In this document: positions 20,834-32,209 of the stretch, piece after piece | How positions within the stretch are numbered: the stretch's first letter is position 1 | Layout: the number at the start of each line of letters is the position of its first letter | Assembly (NCBI GenBank): GCA_947044405.1 | Contig: CAMRHE010000461.1 | Coordinates: 682,001-746,000, forward strand | From: Leptodactylus fallax | Taxonomy: Eukaryota; Chordata; Amphibia; Anura; Leptodactylidae | Reading direction: 5' to 3' | Length of the DNA: 64,000 nucleotides | Translations under genes and position numbers: made by a program | Notes under the pieces: generated by a model | What the model was told of the DNA's origin: nothing | The model's database searches: none | The model's input: only the letters and a program-made list of their open reading frames with translations

Positions 20834-22465
20834 CAGTGCCTTGTGAAAGTATTCGGCACCCTTAAACTTTTTAACCTTTTGCCACATTTCCGGCTTCAGA
20901 CATAAGGATATAACATTTTAATTTTTTGGTGAAGAATCAACAACAAGTGGGACACAATTGTGAAGTGGAACAAAATTTATTGGATGTTTTAAACTTTTGT
21001 TGAAAATAAAAAACTGAAAAGTGGGGCGTGCAATATTATTCGGTCCCTTTACTTTCAGTGCAACAAACTCACTCCAGAAGTTCAGTGAGGATCTCTGAAT
21101 GATCTAATGTTGTCCTAAATGACTGATGATAATAAATATAATCCACCTGTGTGTAATCAAGTCTCTGTATAAATGCACCTGCTCTGTGATAGTCTCAGGG
21201 TTCTGTTTAAAGCGCAGAGAGCATCATGAAGACCAAGGAACACACCAGGCAGGTCTGTGATACTGTTGTGGAGAAGTTTAAAACCGGATTTGGATACAAA
21301 AAGACTTCCCAAACTTTAAACATCCCAAGGAGCACTGTGCAAGCGATCATATTGAAATGGAAGGAGTATCAGACAACTGCAAATCTACCAAGACCCGACC
21401 GTCTCTCTAAACTTTCATCTCAAACAAGGAGAAGACTGATCAGAGATGCAGCCAAGAGGCCCATGATCACTCTGGATGAACTGCAGAGATCTACAGCTGA
21501 GGTGGGAGAGTCTGTCCATAGGACAACAATCAGTCGTACACTGCACAAATCTGGCCTTTATGGAAGAGTGGCAAGAAGAAAGCCATTTCTCAAAGATATC
21601 CATAAAAAGTCTTGTTTAAAGTTTGCCACAAGCCACCTGGGAGACACACCAAACATGTGGAAGAAGGTGCTCTGGTCAGATGAAACCAAAATCCAACTTT
21701 TTGGCCACAATGCAAAACGATATGTTTGGCGTAAAAGCAACACAGCTCATCACTCTGAACACACCATCCCCACTGTCTAACATGGTGGTGGCAGCATCAT
21801 GGTTTTGGCCTGCTTTTCTTCAGCAGGGACAGGGAAGATGGTTAAAATTGATAGGAAGATGGATGGAGCCAAATACAGGACCATTCTGGAAGAAAACCTG
21901 TTGGAGTCTGCAAAAGACCTGAGACTGGGACGGAGATTTATCTTCCAACAAGACAATGATCCCAAACATAAAGCAAAATCTACAATGGAATGATTCACAA
22001 ATAAACGTATCCAGGTGTTAGAATGGCCAAGTCAAAGTCCAGACCTGAATCCAATCGAGAATCTGTGGAAAGAGCTGAAAACTGCTGTTCACAAACGCTC
22101 TCCATCCAACCTCACTGAGCTCGAGCTGTTTTCCAAGGAAGAATGGGCAAGAATTTCAGTCTCTCGATGTGAAAAACTGATAGAGACATACCCCAAGCGA
22201 CTTGCAGCTGTAATCGCAGCAAAAGGTGGCGCTACAAAGTATTAACTTAAGGGGGCCGAATAATTTGGCACGCCCCACTTTTCAGTTTTTTATTTTTTAC
22301 AAAAGTTTAAAATATCCAATAAATTTCGTTCCACTTCACGATTGTGTCCCACTTGTTGTTGATTCTTCACCAAAAAATTAAAATTTTATATCCTTATGTT
22401 TGAAGCCTGAAATGTGGCAAAAGGTTGAAAAGTTCAAGGGGGCCGAATACTTTCGCAAGGCACTG
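20834..22465 (+). mobile_element. Tc1 family A, copy 3: full length with both terminal repeats
   Basis: 1632 bp bounded by TA (20832-20833 and 22466-22467). The terminal inverted repeats begin CAGTGCCTTG and are about 215 bp long (to about 21050, and from about 22250). The transposase frame lies between, at 21226-22244. Copies 1 and 2 match its first 620 bp. This copy could still be mobilised in trans if its ends are intact, but its own transposase is broken. Confidence 0.93.
21226..22244 (+). pseudogene. Tc1 family A transposase, two premature stops
   Basis: About 340 codons, the usual length of a Tc1 transposase, which cuts the element out and reinserts it at TA. Visible parts in order are the helix-turn-helix (KTSQTLNIPRSTVQ), the GRPSK-type hook (here DRLSK), and a second DNA-binding helix region with VHRTTISRTLHKSGL. 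The catalytic residues are all visible: first D in LWSDETKIQLFG, second D in [12 protein letters not shown], and E in [15 protein letters not shown] (DD34E type). The chain ends at [13 protein letters not shown] interrupts after HTIPTV (21778) and a TGA after KSTME (21991). A frame change is needed between the two C-terminal pieces or is masked by the stops. All catalytic residues are preserved despite the breaks. Confidence 0.93.
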
Positions 22466-22489
22466 TATGTCAACTTTTAAAGAAAACCT

Positions 22490-22860
22490 AATTTTTATGC
22501 AAAGTTTTAGATTTTTAAGGGGTTAAAATGTATATAAAACCATATAAATTTGGTATCCCCAGAATCATATTGAAACATAGAATACAGATGACATGGCATT
22601 TTGGCTGCAAAGTGAACATTGTAAAAACGAAGCCCGTAAAAAAAGTCACACAAATGCACCTTTTCTTCAAATCCACCCCATTCTGAATGTTTTTTCCAGC
22701 TTCCAAGTACATTGTACAGAATAATAAATGGTAGCAAGATGAAGGACAATTTGTCTTGCAAACATAAAGCCCTGATATGGCTCAGAGAAATTGAAAATAA
22801 AAAAGTTATAGGGTTTGGTGGGGAGTCAAAAGCGAAAATCCAAAAATTCCTCTGGTGGGA
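22490..22860 (+). repeat. Dispersed frog-type repeat copy
   Basis: Carries TTTTGGCTGCAAAGTGAAC, AAAGTCACACAAATGCACC, GTACATTGTACAGAATAATAA and AAAAAAGTTATAGGG in the order seen in other copies (32460-32690, 43260-43340). It is non-coding. Confidence 0.65.
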
Positions 22861-22879
22861 AGAGGTTAAACACGATGTT

Positions 22880-24330
22880 TTAGCAAGGATGATCCCAAAA
22901 CCATAGCCCTATAAACCCAACCTCCATAACACAATTAAAATCTCCATTAAGTATAACCAGCTAAGCACTTCCAATGAGAAAGGGGGAGAGGTCTATATAA
23001 ACTCCATAATATACCTAACGCTTTACACTTTGCCTTATATGTATCTACCCTCCTTATTCCTGCTCATTGAGATCAACTCAAAATCTATACTCTTATGTAT
23101 GTTTACAGTAACACCCCGTGAAAAGGAAGTATGTGTTGAATGAAATTCCATTCGAGCCCACCTCCAGTTAACCCTATTGCTTTTATCATCAGGGAAATGA
23201 GTCTCTAACAAACATTCCACAGCTGGTAGATGTACAGTACATCATATACAACTTTTTCTCCCAGTCTCCTGACATTCCAAGTAATTATTCTAAATTCCAT
23301 CTGCAACTAGTAAGAAAAAAACAAACTCATCCTAACGTCCTCCTCCCTCAAAACCCACCCACCGTTAGCCCCCACCCCATCCTGACTCGCTAAGCAACAG
23401 TGAAACTCTAAACAAAGGGCCTCTTCCCCACTCCTATAAACCCTCCACAGTATTTTTGAAATTTTAACAGCAGAGGGACAGAGAAAAAAAAAAATTAAAA
23501 ATCCATAATTGTCCATCCTCTCTGTTACGACTTCAGGTATGCCAAAAACAAAACCTAGTCTGACACTGGTGAATAATTTGTAACTTAACAGGTAAAATCA
23601 AGGAATAAGATATCTTATAGATCCTCTTTTAACCCCTAAAAAGCTGTGTCTCTTCATTTGGGTTGCTTATGAAAAATCCGGACAGACAAAAACTTTCACA
23701 CCATTTTACTTCAGATCTGCTAAACCTCTAACTACACAAATTATAGAGTCCCAATCTTGAGAACAGAGAACCTTAACAATTACAGGGCAGGGAGGCCCGA
23801 CTAGCAGAGTTTTTCTTTGCCCCAGAAATACAATGGGCTTTTTCTACCAAAGGAGACAAGTGTTGTTTCCCGACTGTCTATATTAACCAGTTTTGTATCA
23901 CTTGCACCAGGTTTTCTCCCTCTAAGCCATCTGGAATTCCAATAATTACACCTGCGGACTTTCTTCATCCACATCTGTGATTTTAGATCTTAAATCTAAA
24001 TTCTTATTTTCCAAATACTGTATTTGTTTTTTCACTTGAGTAACCTTAGTCTCCATGGATGACAGCCTCCCCTCTTATGGTTTTAACCATTCACATATCT
24101 TAAGCTGTTCATCCATTAAAATCATTATATCATGTTCCAACTTGCCCAATTATTTCCACAATAGAGTCATTACATTTGTTAACTACCAAAATCTCCTTTA
24201 AGGCCACTAGCTGCATGCCTTGTTCTATTCCAGGTTCCTCCTGTTTCCCCTCCAATGCAGTGAACCGAGAACCTGTACTTTTACCAATATCAATCTTTTG
24301 TCTGTTCACCATCGCCACACATTTTTGAAC
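22880..24330 (-). pseudogene. Tx1/L1-like LINE: ORF1 remnant and start of ORF2 endonuclease
   Basis: Reading the minus strand from 24330 down there is first an ORF1-like part. It has a repetitive helical segment (24318-24130), then YLENKNLDLRSKI near 24000 (coiled-coil type) and VFVCPDFS near 23690, as in L1 ORF1 RNA-binding proteins. At the low-coordinate end VILNGDFNCVM (about 22920-22960) matches the GDFN block of the APE-type endonuclease that starts ORF2. Many stops and frameshifts are present. The element continues no further down, so ORF2 is truncated. It could belong with the RT fragments at 17735-18240 or 35590-37390, but that is a guess. Confidence 0.65.
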
Positions 24331-24472
24331 TGACCTAGTTTTTGTATGTGGAGTGTTCTAAAATTACCTAACCTATTCACTGACACCCCTCTACCCCCAG
24401 ATTTATCTTTTGGAGAGGCAGTTCATTCCTCTTTCCCATGAGCGGATTTTGGTGCTATTCCTGTGTTTAGCT

Positions 24473-24775
24473 TAAAGGGAGTCTATCATTAGAAAATGAC
24501 CCTTTGAAGTAATGGCACGTAATGGCAGTAATTTTCTTCTGCTCCCCGCCATTTCTGTAAAAATTAGGTTCTTGTGATATGCAAATTAAGCTCAGGGAGC
24601 ACAGGGAGCACATGCTCTATCCACGATTTTGTGGTGGTCTGTTACTCAAGCATGTAACAGACCACCACAAAATGGAGGACGGAGAATGCGCAGTCCGCGT
24701 ATAGCACAGCATCGGATGCCTACGCAAGGCATCTCTTCCACAATTCCAATTTTAAATCCGCAAAAAAAAAAAAAA
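24473..24775 (+). mobile_element. TTAA-type MITE, left end and body
   Basis: Begins TTAAAGGGAGTCTATCATTA at 24473, the terminal pattern of frog TTAA MITEs. The matching right end is not seen. The body holds a perfect 20-bp palindrome (24626-24673) and ends in a poly-A run at 24762-24781. Confidence 0.6.
24626..24673. repeat. Perfect 20-bp inverted repeat with 8-nt loop
   Basis: ATTTTGTGGTGGTCTGTTAC at 24626-24645 is followed after TCAAGCAT by its exact complement at 24654-24673. In RNA or single-stranded DNA it would form a strong hairpin. Confidence 0.95.
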
Positions 24776-24781
24776 AAAAAA

Positions 24782-25375
24782 ATGCCAGACTATAACACTC
24801 TAATACAGTCCATGCAAATGTTATCCGGTATTAATAAAACTATTACAGTCTGTAACTGATTCAAGCTTTTAATCCAAAAACATATTCTGCCAGGAAGTGT
24901 TGTCTCAGTAATTTCAGCACATTTATGCAGCCAATATAGATGTCAGCTAATATTATTGTATCCATTAATAGAAAAAGTCTCAACGTCCCTATACTGGGTC
25001 AAACACAAGGACTGTTTCTAACATGGCATGCAGTCTCTCACCACTCTGGATAAAACTTCATGTCAAGGATTCCTGAGTAAGAAGTTGAGAAACAGATTTC
25101 ATCAATTCCCTTTATGGTGAAACACTCTGGTTTATTCTGTTTCAATCCTAGTCATTCCACTCCAGAGATCCACCACCCTACAGCTATTTTCTCTGCCACC
25201 ATAATCCTCCTTCAGTGTCCAGTCTGCTTTGTAGGCTTAAAACATCATGTATGACACTCTCAAGGCCCATAGGAACCTATCTTTGTGTGAATTGACTTAT
25301 TACTCTGTGATGTCTCATTTTTTCTGTACTTTAACCCTTTGATTTGTAAAGTGCTGATTTATTATTATTACTATT
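24782..25375. other. No recognisable gene
   Basis: Unique-looking sequence. The end (GTAAAGTGCTGATTTATTATT) resembles a LINE or SINE tail running into the ATT microsatellite. Confidence 0.4.
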
Positions 25376-25413
25376 ATTAATAGTGATAATAATAATAATA
25401 ATAATAATAATAA
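25363..25413. repeat. ATT/AAT microsatellite
   Basis: Repeated TTA or AAT units, slightly interrupted near 25380-25388. Confidence 0.9.
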
Positions 25414-25436
25414 TATCTAATTCATAGCTTTCTAAG

Positions 25437-25750
25437 GTGAACCCAGCCAAAGTAAACCAAAGTAATGTCAAATGGAGCCATCATAGATGTAGAGCATGTG
25501 ATCATGATATAGTCAGCAAAACATTTACATTTTATGTCACTGGCATTGATTATAAAACCTCCATATACATCAACTGTAACAACTTGCATGTTGCTTACTT
25601 TGTGACGTGTATAAAGTGTAGGTTGCATTATGTAGGGTAAACTTCTTTCCCATTAAAAGTAAGGATATAACGCCTTTTAGCCAGTTCTGGGGATTATGTG
25701 GTTAACATTTCAACACTCTCAAGACACTTCTGGGATGTACAGTATATGGC
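25437..25750 (+). pseudogene. Penelope-like GIY-YIG endonuclease fragment
   Basis: A + strand frame gives YINCNNLHVAYFVTC, then RLHYVG, a stop, and TSFPLKVRI. The pattern of INCN, a hydrophobic segment ending in C, and a Y-V-G triplet is the first half of the PLE GIY-YIG endonuclease, which nicks the target for reverse transcription. The similarity fades after about 25740. The RT is not present upstream, so this is an isolated fragment of a family distinct from the copy at 54370-58410. Confidence 0.7.
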
Positions 25751-25759
25751 GGTGATGTT

Positions 25760-26340
25760 GGCACCTTTGCTTTTCAGGGAATTTAACCCATTCATGCATT
25801 TTCACGTACATGTACGTCAGGGAATGTGGGTAGTTACTGCATCCCCATGTACATGTATGCGATGGTGATCAAGCAGGCTCAGAAGCAGAGCACGTGTGAT
25901 CACTGCGGGAGCCAGGATGGTGATCACACAGATCCCCGTTGTTTAACTTTTAAGATGCCGCAGTCAATAGCAAAACTGACACTCCTATCGGCCCCCCGCA
26001 GTGCAATCGCGGGGTGCCAATAGGTTGCTATAGCAACTGGCAACTGTCTAACGAAGGCCACCCTGACTGCTGTCATAGACTTTCTATTAGGACCTGCTAG
26101 AGGCATGTCCTAATAGAATGCCTCTTACAATTAATTAGCAGGCACAATACACTACAATACACATGTATTGTAGTGTATTGGACAGGAGATTAAGCACCCT
26201 AGTGGTAAAGTACCCTAGGGGGATTTGAAAAAAAAAGTCAAAATAAAATGAATAAAATATTAAAAAAAAAAAAAAAACGCTAAAAGTAAAAAAACACTAA
26301 AATAAAATAAACACAAATAAACCCCATTTTCCCCTTTCAG
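25760..26340. other. No recognisable gene; short palindrome and A-rich runs
   Basis: Contains CACTACAATACACATGTATTGTAGTGTATTG around 26150-26180, an inverted pair, and A-rich runs at 26228-26290. It is otherwise without recognisable content. Confidence 0.45.
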
Positions 26341-26347
26341 GGTTAAG

Positions 26348-27170
26348 ATGTTACTTCCTGATCGTTTCTCAGGGGATCGAGAAAAATTTGAGACTTTCTG
26401 GGAGTCTTGTTGCCTGTATTTCCGGATTAATCCACATGAATTCCAGGCCCAAATGGTGGGAGTAGTTATAACCCTCCTACAGGGGGATTCACAAGCTTGG
26501 GCCCTTAAACTCCCTCCAGGGCTGAGGAGTGGTCTGACTTTGAAAAAATTTTTTTGTCCCTGGGCAACAGTGTCCCTGGGATTTATGCTGAGCCAGACCA
26601 CATTGGGCTTGCAACCCCTCACCATGCGGCAGGGCAAACGCTCTGCCGAGGAGTATTGTTCAGAGTTCCGCAAAGACATACTGATAGGGAATGTAGATTG
26701 TGAGCCCTATATGGGACAGTGACTGACAATGTCTGTAAAGCACTGTGGAATATGATGGCGCTATATAAGTAAGCATAATAAATAATAAGTGCAGTGTAAC
26801 TACAGGTTGGTGTGAGTCGGCTCTTAAGGCTCACTTTAAACAAGGCCTGTGTGACGGTGTTAAGGAGATCTGGGTTGGTCACCCAGATCCCCCTACTCTT
26901 GAGCAGGCCATGACTTTGGCCGTTCGTATTGACCGTAGAATCTGGGAAAATGTTAAAGAGAGAGTAGGGTCTGTTTCCTCCAAGTTTTCTGTCTCTTCCT
27001 CTCTCTCTCTCTCTCTCTCCTGATAAACCCACTTTTTCTCCCATCACTCCTGGTGAGGAACCCATGCAACTGGGAGCTATGGACGCCAAGACTCAACGAG
27101 AGCATCGTCTCCGGAATAACTTCTGCCTGTACATGGTACTTCAGGTCATATCATCCAAGACTGCTCGAAA
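26348..27170 (+). pseudogene. Gypsy-type LTR retrotransposon gag, interrupted and frameshifted
   Basis: The frame starting at 26348 gives LLPDRFSGDREKFETFW and QGDSQAWALKL, the core of a Ty3/Gypsy gag (capsid) protein, which packages element RNA. The N-terminus is missing because homology starts abruptly near 26340. A 5'-truncated SINE at 26684-26790 splits the coding sequence after EYCSEFRK. Gag resumes as WCESALKAHFKQGL and TLEQAMTLAVRIDRR (26800-26940). A CT run sits at 27000-27021. The zinc-knuckle region near 27120 has lost its Cys pattern through a small frame change. Confidence 0.85.
26684..26790 (+). mobile_element. 5'-truncated V-SINE-like fragment
   Basis: GATTGTGAGCCC, GTCTGTAAAGCACTGTGGAA and GGCGCTATATAAGTAAGCAT match the 3' third of the SINE at 42108-42350. 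It lies inside gag and ends in an AATAAATAATAA tail. Confidence 0.78.
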
Positions 27171-27185
27171 AGACCCCACACATCA

Positions 27186-27857
27186 GTGGAAAAACTTCAG
27201 TGCCTGAGTGGTAGTCGGAAGAACCACTCAGGCAACCAGGTATTTACTGAAAATATTTATAAGATGTTGTTATCTGTGTCTCTGTCTTCTGGGGACAGAT
27301 CTGTTTCTGGCCAGGCCCTAGTTGACTCTGGGTCTGTGGCAAACTTTGTCAAATTTTCATTTGTCTCAGCTTTAGGCATTGAGCTTTTGCCACTTGACAC
27401 TCCTCTATCAGTTACTGGGGCAGATTTTGCCCCACTGGTCAGGGGTAAGATCCAATTCAAGACCCCCTTAATCACCTTACAAGTGGGCTCTGCTCATTCG
27501 AAAGTCATAAACTTTTTTGTTATAGAGCATCTGTCCTCCAATATTATTTTGGGGCTCCCCTGGTTGAACCTCCATAACCCTATTTTTGATTGGGGTAAAA
27601 GGGAGTTGGTAAAATGGGGAAATCAGTGCTCATCCCACTGTATTGTTTTGCACACCTTAGATTGTGTCAGTGAGGAGACTGTTTTGGCTACTAAAGGTTG
27701 GAAACGCCAGGCGAATAAAAAACGTTTGCCTGGTCCACCAGCACCTGTTGTTGTTCAGGGGGTTCTAGAATTCAAGGCAGAGAAAATACTGAAGCCTTCT
27801 AAAACTGGTTTGTCTGGTGAGGGTCTGGTGGCCCCTCATAAAAGGGGGGTACTGTAA
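27186..27857 (+). pseudogene. Gypsy-type aspartic protease joined to the 3' end of pol
   Basis: A 223-codon frame. ALVDSGSVANFV is the DSG active site of a retropepsin-like protease, and SSNIILGLPWLNLHNP is the downstream ILG block. This enzyme processes the gag-pol polyprotein. After about residue 170 the frame has no reverse transcriptase, RNase H or integrase core. It runs instead into a short basic tail ending at GVL with the stop inside the LTR. So most of pol is deleted. A purine run AAAAGGGGGG just before the LTR is the expected polypurine tract. Confidence 0.85.
27840..27850 (+). promoter_or_regulatory. Polypurine tract of the Gypsy-type element
   Basis: AAAAGGGGGG directly upstream of the TG start of the LTR, where plus-strand DNA synthesis is primed in LTR retrotransposons. 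Confidence 0.75.
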
Positions 27858-28511
27858 CCTCTCTGCCTGTTTGGGTCTCTGCGCCACTCTCCACTCGCAT
27901 GCTGCGACACAGGAGGCGTATTCAGTTTGTTTCATTGCTTAAGGTTCTTGATGCTCAGTCTGAACACTGTCCTATGTAATTGAATTTCAGCCACACCCAT
28001 CTCCTGTACCTTGCTTCTCTCTGCTCCTCTAACAGTTAATCTTAGCCTTGCCTGTGTGATTGACGGCCTGTCTACCAATCAAGTCTGGGGCAGGTCCTGA
28101 CTTGCTATAAACAGGTCATCAGCTCACACATGGCTCGCTGGCTATTGAGATTCTGTCTTGTGATTTTGTCCCTGCTAGCTCCTTTTCTGCTATTACCTGT
28201 TTTCTTATTCCTGACCTCTGGCTTTGACTTTGACTATTTTCTTGGATTGTGATTCTGTACTGCATTGCTCGACTGTTACCGACCCCTTGGCTTGCTGACC
28301 TCCCTTTTGTTGTTGTTTGTCCTGTCTGCGTTCTGTGTTGTCACTTACTCAGAGTAGGGACCGACTCCAAGTTGTTCCTGTCATTAGAACAGTTAGACAA
28401 GTAGGCAGAGACAGGGTCTGGGGTACTTTAGGGCTCAGTGTCTCTGTATTCCCTTCCTCTCAGGTTTCTGCAGCAGCACTGGGGAATTGCTCAACTGGCA
28501 ATTCCCTTACA
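27853..28511 (+). mobile_element. 3' LTR of the Gypsy-type element
   Basis: 659 bp from TGTAACC to CTTACA. It matches the solo LTR at 15431-16091 in the opposite orientation. No second LTR is found upstream of gag, so the 5' end was lost. A frame at 28317-28559 is part of the LTR and not a gene. Confidence 0.88.
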
Positions 28512-28559
28512 GCTTTTCTTAAAAAAGAGCTTTTTAGTGTCATAGTAGTAAGACATTAA

Positions 28560-28920
28560 AAAACCTATACATTTTTGGTATAATAATAATTGTACTGACC
28601 TGCAGAATAAATTAAGATTGTTATTTTTACCATAGAATGAACACCGTAAAATTTATAGTGCAAAAATCAATGGTAAAATTGCTGTTTTTTCCCATTTTGT
28701 CCCAGAAAGAGTTACAAATGTTAATTATTAAATGATTTGTTTTGTACAAATGGTGCTGTTAAAAAATTCAACTAATCCTGCAAAAAACAAGCCCAAATAT
28801 GGCTATATCCACATAAAAATAAAAAAGTTAAGGCTATTGCAACATGATGATGAAAAAATGAAAAATAATGCTGTGTCCTTAAGGCAAAAATAGGCTGTGT
28901 CCTTAATGGGTTAAAGAGTC
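28560..28920 (+). repeat. Dispersed frog-type repeat copy
   Basis: Shares GCAAAAAACAAGCCCAAATAT, AAAATAAAAAAGTTAAGGC and nearby spacing with the copies at 22490 and 44240. It is diverged. Confidence 0.5.
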
Positions 28921-29660
28921 ACTCAACCCATGCACTCCATAACCAGTTCATGTATGTGACCAATAATCTATGCCTAATAAAGATTTATTCATTAACTGCT
29001 ATATCTGGATACATCTTTCTCAAGGCTATTTGGCATTTCCATCTGAGCTTGCCGGACATTTACATCAATTCACTTAATTTTTTGCATTATGCATGGTGAT
29101 TTTAGGCTTCTGTGAAGATGTTCAATCATGACAACACATTTTGTAACAATTCCAGTTAAAATAATAAAATTTTAATTTAAATATCATTTCTTGATTTTAT
29201 ATATCTTTTTTTAATAAGTATGGCTAAAACACCCAAATTAAAAAATGAGGGGTGATATCCACATACACTCGTTCAAAAGTGTATATCCAGATATGTATCA
29301 GTTTTATGTACTACACAGGACCACTTTAACCATAGGGCAAATGGTGCACTTGCATCGTGCCCTATGGTAGTGGGTGTCCCTTGGGACAGCGGCACAGTCC
29401 TGAGTATAGAGTGCTGTCCCACTGTTCTAGGCCATCTCGTATGTCCTCTGGGCCCAGATGAGTTGAATACAATGGTGAATCAGGGAACTGCCTGCTCCCT
29501 ACTTCACCATTCAGCCCCTGTTTCTGCTCTCAGTGTCTTGGAGCTGTAGGCGAGACATCATTTATATTGTTCCTGTCGCTCCCTGAAGCATCTTGGAGCA
29601 GAGACAGAAGAGAACAGGGGGACAGGGAAAGGTATTTTGTTTTTGTTTTTTTTAATATAT
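28921..29660. other. Mostly unrecognised; possible hAT-like left end at 29316
   Basis: CAGGACCACTTTAACCATAG at 29316 resembles the start of a hAT-type non-autonomous element that would include the following minisatellite. I cannot match a right end or duplication. Confidence 0.35.
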
Positions 29661-30130
29661 GTCATGAGGGAAAATGAAGGGGACATGAAAGTGTGGGGAC
29701 AACTGGAAGAGGACATGAAACTGTAAGGGCAACCAGGAGGGTGAAATAAAACTATAAGGGAAAGCTGGAGGGGCATATGAAACTGTGGGGGCAACCTAGA
29801 AGGAGACAGGAAACTGTAGGGGCAACCTGCGAGGGGACATGAAACTGTGGGGGCAACCTGGAGGGGGATATGAAACTGTGGGGCAACCTGGAGGGGAGAT
29901 GAAACTGTAGAAGCAACCTGTAGGGGACACTATAATGTGAGTGCACCAGGATAGGGACTTTATACTGTAGGGGCAACTTGATTGGGACATTATACTGTGA
30001 TGGTAACTGAAGGGAGACATTATAATATAATGTCTGAGGGGCCACTGGGGTGGGACAGGTTAATATCTGAGAGGAGGGCAGGTCAATATTTGATGCCCCT
30101 GCAGAGGAATTATACTGTGTGAGGGCCACA
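29660..30130 (+). repeat. Minisatellite, about 12 units of 30 bp
   Basis: Units such as GGGGACATGAAACTGTGGGG plus GCAACCTGGA. Later units change to GGGACATTATACTGTG, which equals the unit at 8190-8535. The long minus-strand frames here are repeat artefacts. Confidence 0.9.
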
Positions 30131-30149
30131 TAGGGGGCATTCTAATTTG

Positions 30150-31376
30150 TGCTGGTCAGGTATGTCTAAGTAGTGGTGATGAGGGGGTGCACTTGTGAAG
30201 CCTCTGCACTGGGTCCACCAATGTTTTAAAACTCCAAATTAAATATTATAGACATTACTACAGAAAATATATTGTAGATGACTATTTTTAGGATTGACAC
30301 CATAAACATTGGCACCAAGCCTTATATGTGATACATGGTTACTATAACTACTTTATATGGATGTCTGACATACATAGCAAAATCTTTAATGAGATTATAA
30401 TACACTGTGTAATCAATAATAACTTGTAGTTTTGTCAAATCTTTTTGTACAGTTCACGGGTAACAAATATAATTTAAATTGATTAAATGTAATAAAATGT
30501 GTGAATAAATCTGTTACATCTGATACAATCACACTCATAAAAACAAGGAATTTGGGGAGCCAAAAATATCTTTCATTAATACAATTAACCATACTGTTCT
30601 TTACGGTATGTTGATTGTTTGTTTGAAATTTGTTTCATATGTATGTTTAATGCCTTAGATATTTTCTTACTATTGTTGTAAAATATGGATTTGTTTTCAT
30701 TTTTCATATCTGACTAAAAAAGAAAATGATTGTGCTTTATTTATGTATAATTTCTTAAAGAAACTTGACAATGGCAGTAGAATCCTGCCCTGCCTTGCTT
30801 TGAATGGAACATGTTGATTACACATTTAAATTAAACTGTCATAGTAATATTCAAGGACCATCAATTCTAAATCATGATCATTGTTTAAAATGATAATGAT
30901 TAATGAGCCATAAAAAAACTTAATTATGTCAGCCTATAATAGTATAGTAATAGAAGAAAAAAATAAGGCTAATGTGCACAGTGGTTCATGAAGGAAAGAA
31001 ATTTCTATTTTTCTGACTGAATTTGGTTACTTTCTATTGCAAGTTGATGTCTTCCTAATGTGCTAGATATATCAATCTCAAGGAATTAGCTATAGGGGGT
31101 GCAGAGGTAGAAGTTGCATCCTGAGGTGGCCCCAAAGGTCCCTCTGCCATATAAAATATACCACTATTCTAAATGGCAGAAGGTAGTTAGGGGCCCTATT
31201 ACAGAATTGCAGGGTCTTCAAGTTACGCATCTGATCAAACTAGAGCAGCTTCTGCTTTGATAGTTCAGAAAAAGTACTGTTTAGGGGAATTACTATTATA
31301 TTAGTTCTTTTTCAAATTTTATTAGAATAGGACACAAATAGAAACATTTAAAATTCTGCAAAACACATCGAGGGAT
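30150..31376. other. AT-rich, no recognisable gene
   Basis: Single-copy-looking AT-rich DNA with no open frame, satellite or terminal repeat that I can support. Confidence 0.5.
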
Positions 31377-31380
31377 TTAA

Positions 31381-31888
31381 ATGGAGTGTGTCACCAGGGT
31401 GTAGTATATTAAACTAGCAACTCAGTTAGATAGGTCAGGCTCACCTGATGGTAACGTTTTTCCCCCATAAAAAGCTGTGCCTCCATTGCAGAGATATTCA
31501 TCTATTTCAGAATAAGCAAATGAGCAATGTAGAGCACTGAGAGCAGCTATGTTGCTCCAAAGTGCTGCTCCTCACACTGCTCTAATACACCCTCCATCCC
31601 CCCTCACTTCTTTGAATGATAGGGCCTGGCAAGATTACAGCTTAATTCCCTGGCCTGAAAGAAGGGAATCGGGAAGGAGGACATTCCTGGGAAGTGGGGC
31701 ATAGTGATTTGGAGCAACTGAGCTAGCCTTGGTGGTCTAGACTGTCATTTGCATATTCTGAAATTAAAGAATATATCTTCAATAGAGGCACACAATTTCA
31801 TACAGAAAATAGCATTGCAATTAGGTAAGTCTGACTTATCCAACTGTGTTGAGGGTTTAATATGCTTCACCCTGGTTACAAACTTCCT
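31381..31888. mobile_element. TTAA-flanked MITE, 508 bp
   Basis: TTAA at 31377-31380 and 31889-31892. The left end ATGGAGTGTGTCACCAGGGTG and, read inward, the right end AGGAAGTTTGTAACCAGGGTG form terminal inverted repeats of about 38 bp that share the CCAGGGTG and ATATTAAAC words. It is non-coding. Confidence 0.85.
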
Positions 31889-32209
31889 TTAACTCTTTCC
31901 CAGAGGATATTTGGTCTTTAAATATGGCAGCTGCCAAAGCACTAATTACTGCATTAAATCTAAGAACTCTGATCGCAGTCATTAATTTTTATAATGTCCC
32001 CCTGAGTGTCCCCACTGCTCCCATACCTCCTCTGACTTCCAGGACTATCATAGGATTATAGCTATTAAGACTTTACTATGGCAGGCCTTCATAGCTATGT
32101 AGCGAATCTTCCATAGACTTCAATACGGTTGTATTACAGTCTATGGGACAAGCAATCTAAAAATGGCAGGCTCAAGCCCCATAACAGGTAAGATTACTCC
32201 ATTTCCTGA

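Noticed and set aside
26700..26790. tRNA gene in the gag region
   Set aside because: It is the LINE-like tail of a SINE, with no cloverleaf or box A/B pair in this fragment.
29752..30129. Pro/Ser-rich repeat protein on the minus strand
   Set aside because: It is again a minisatellite translation.
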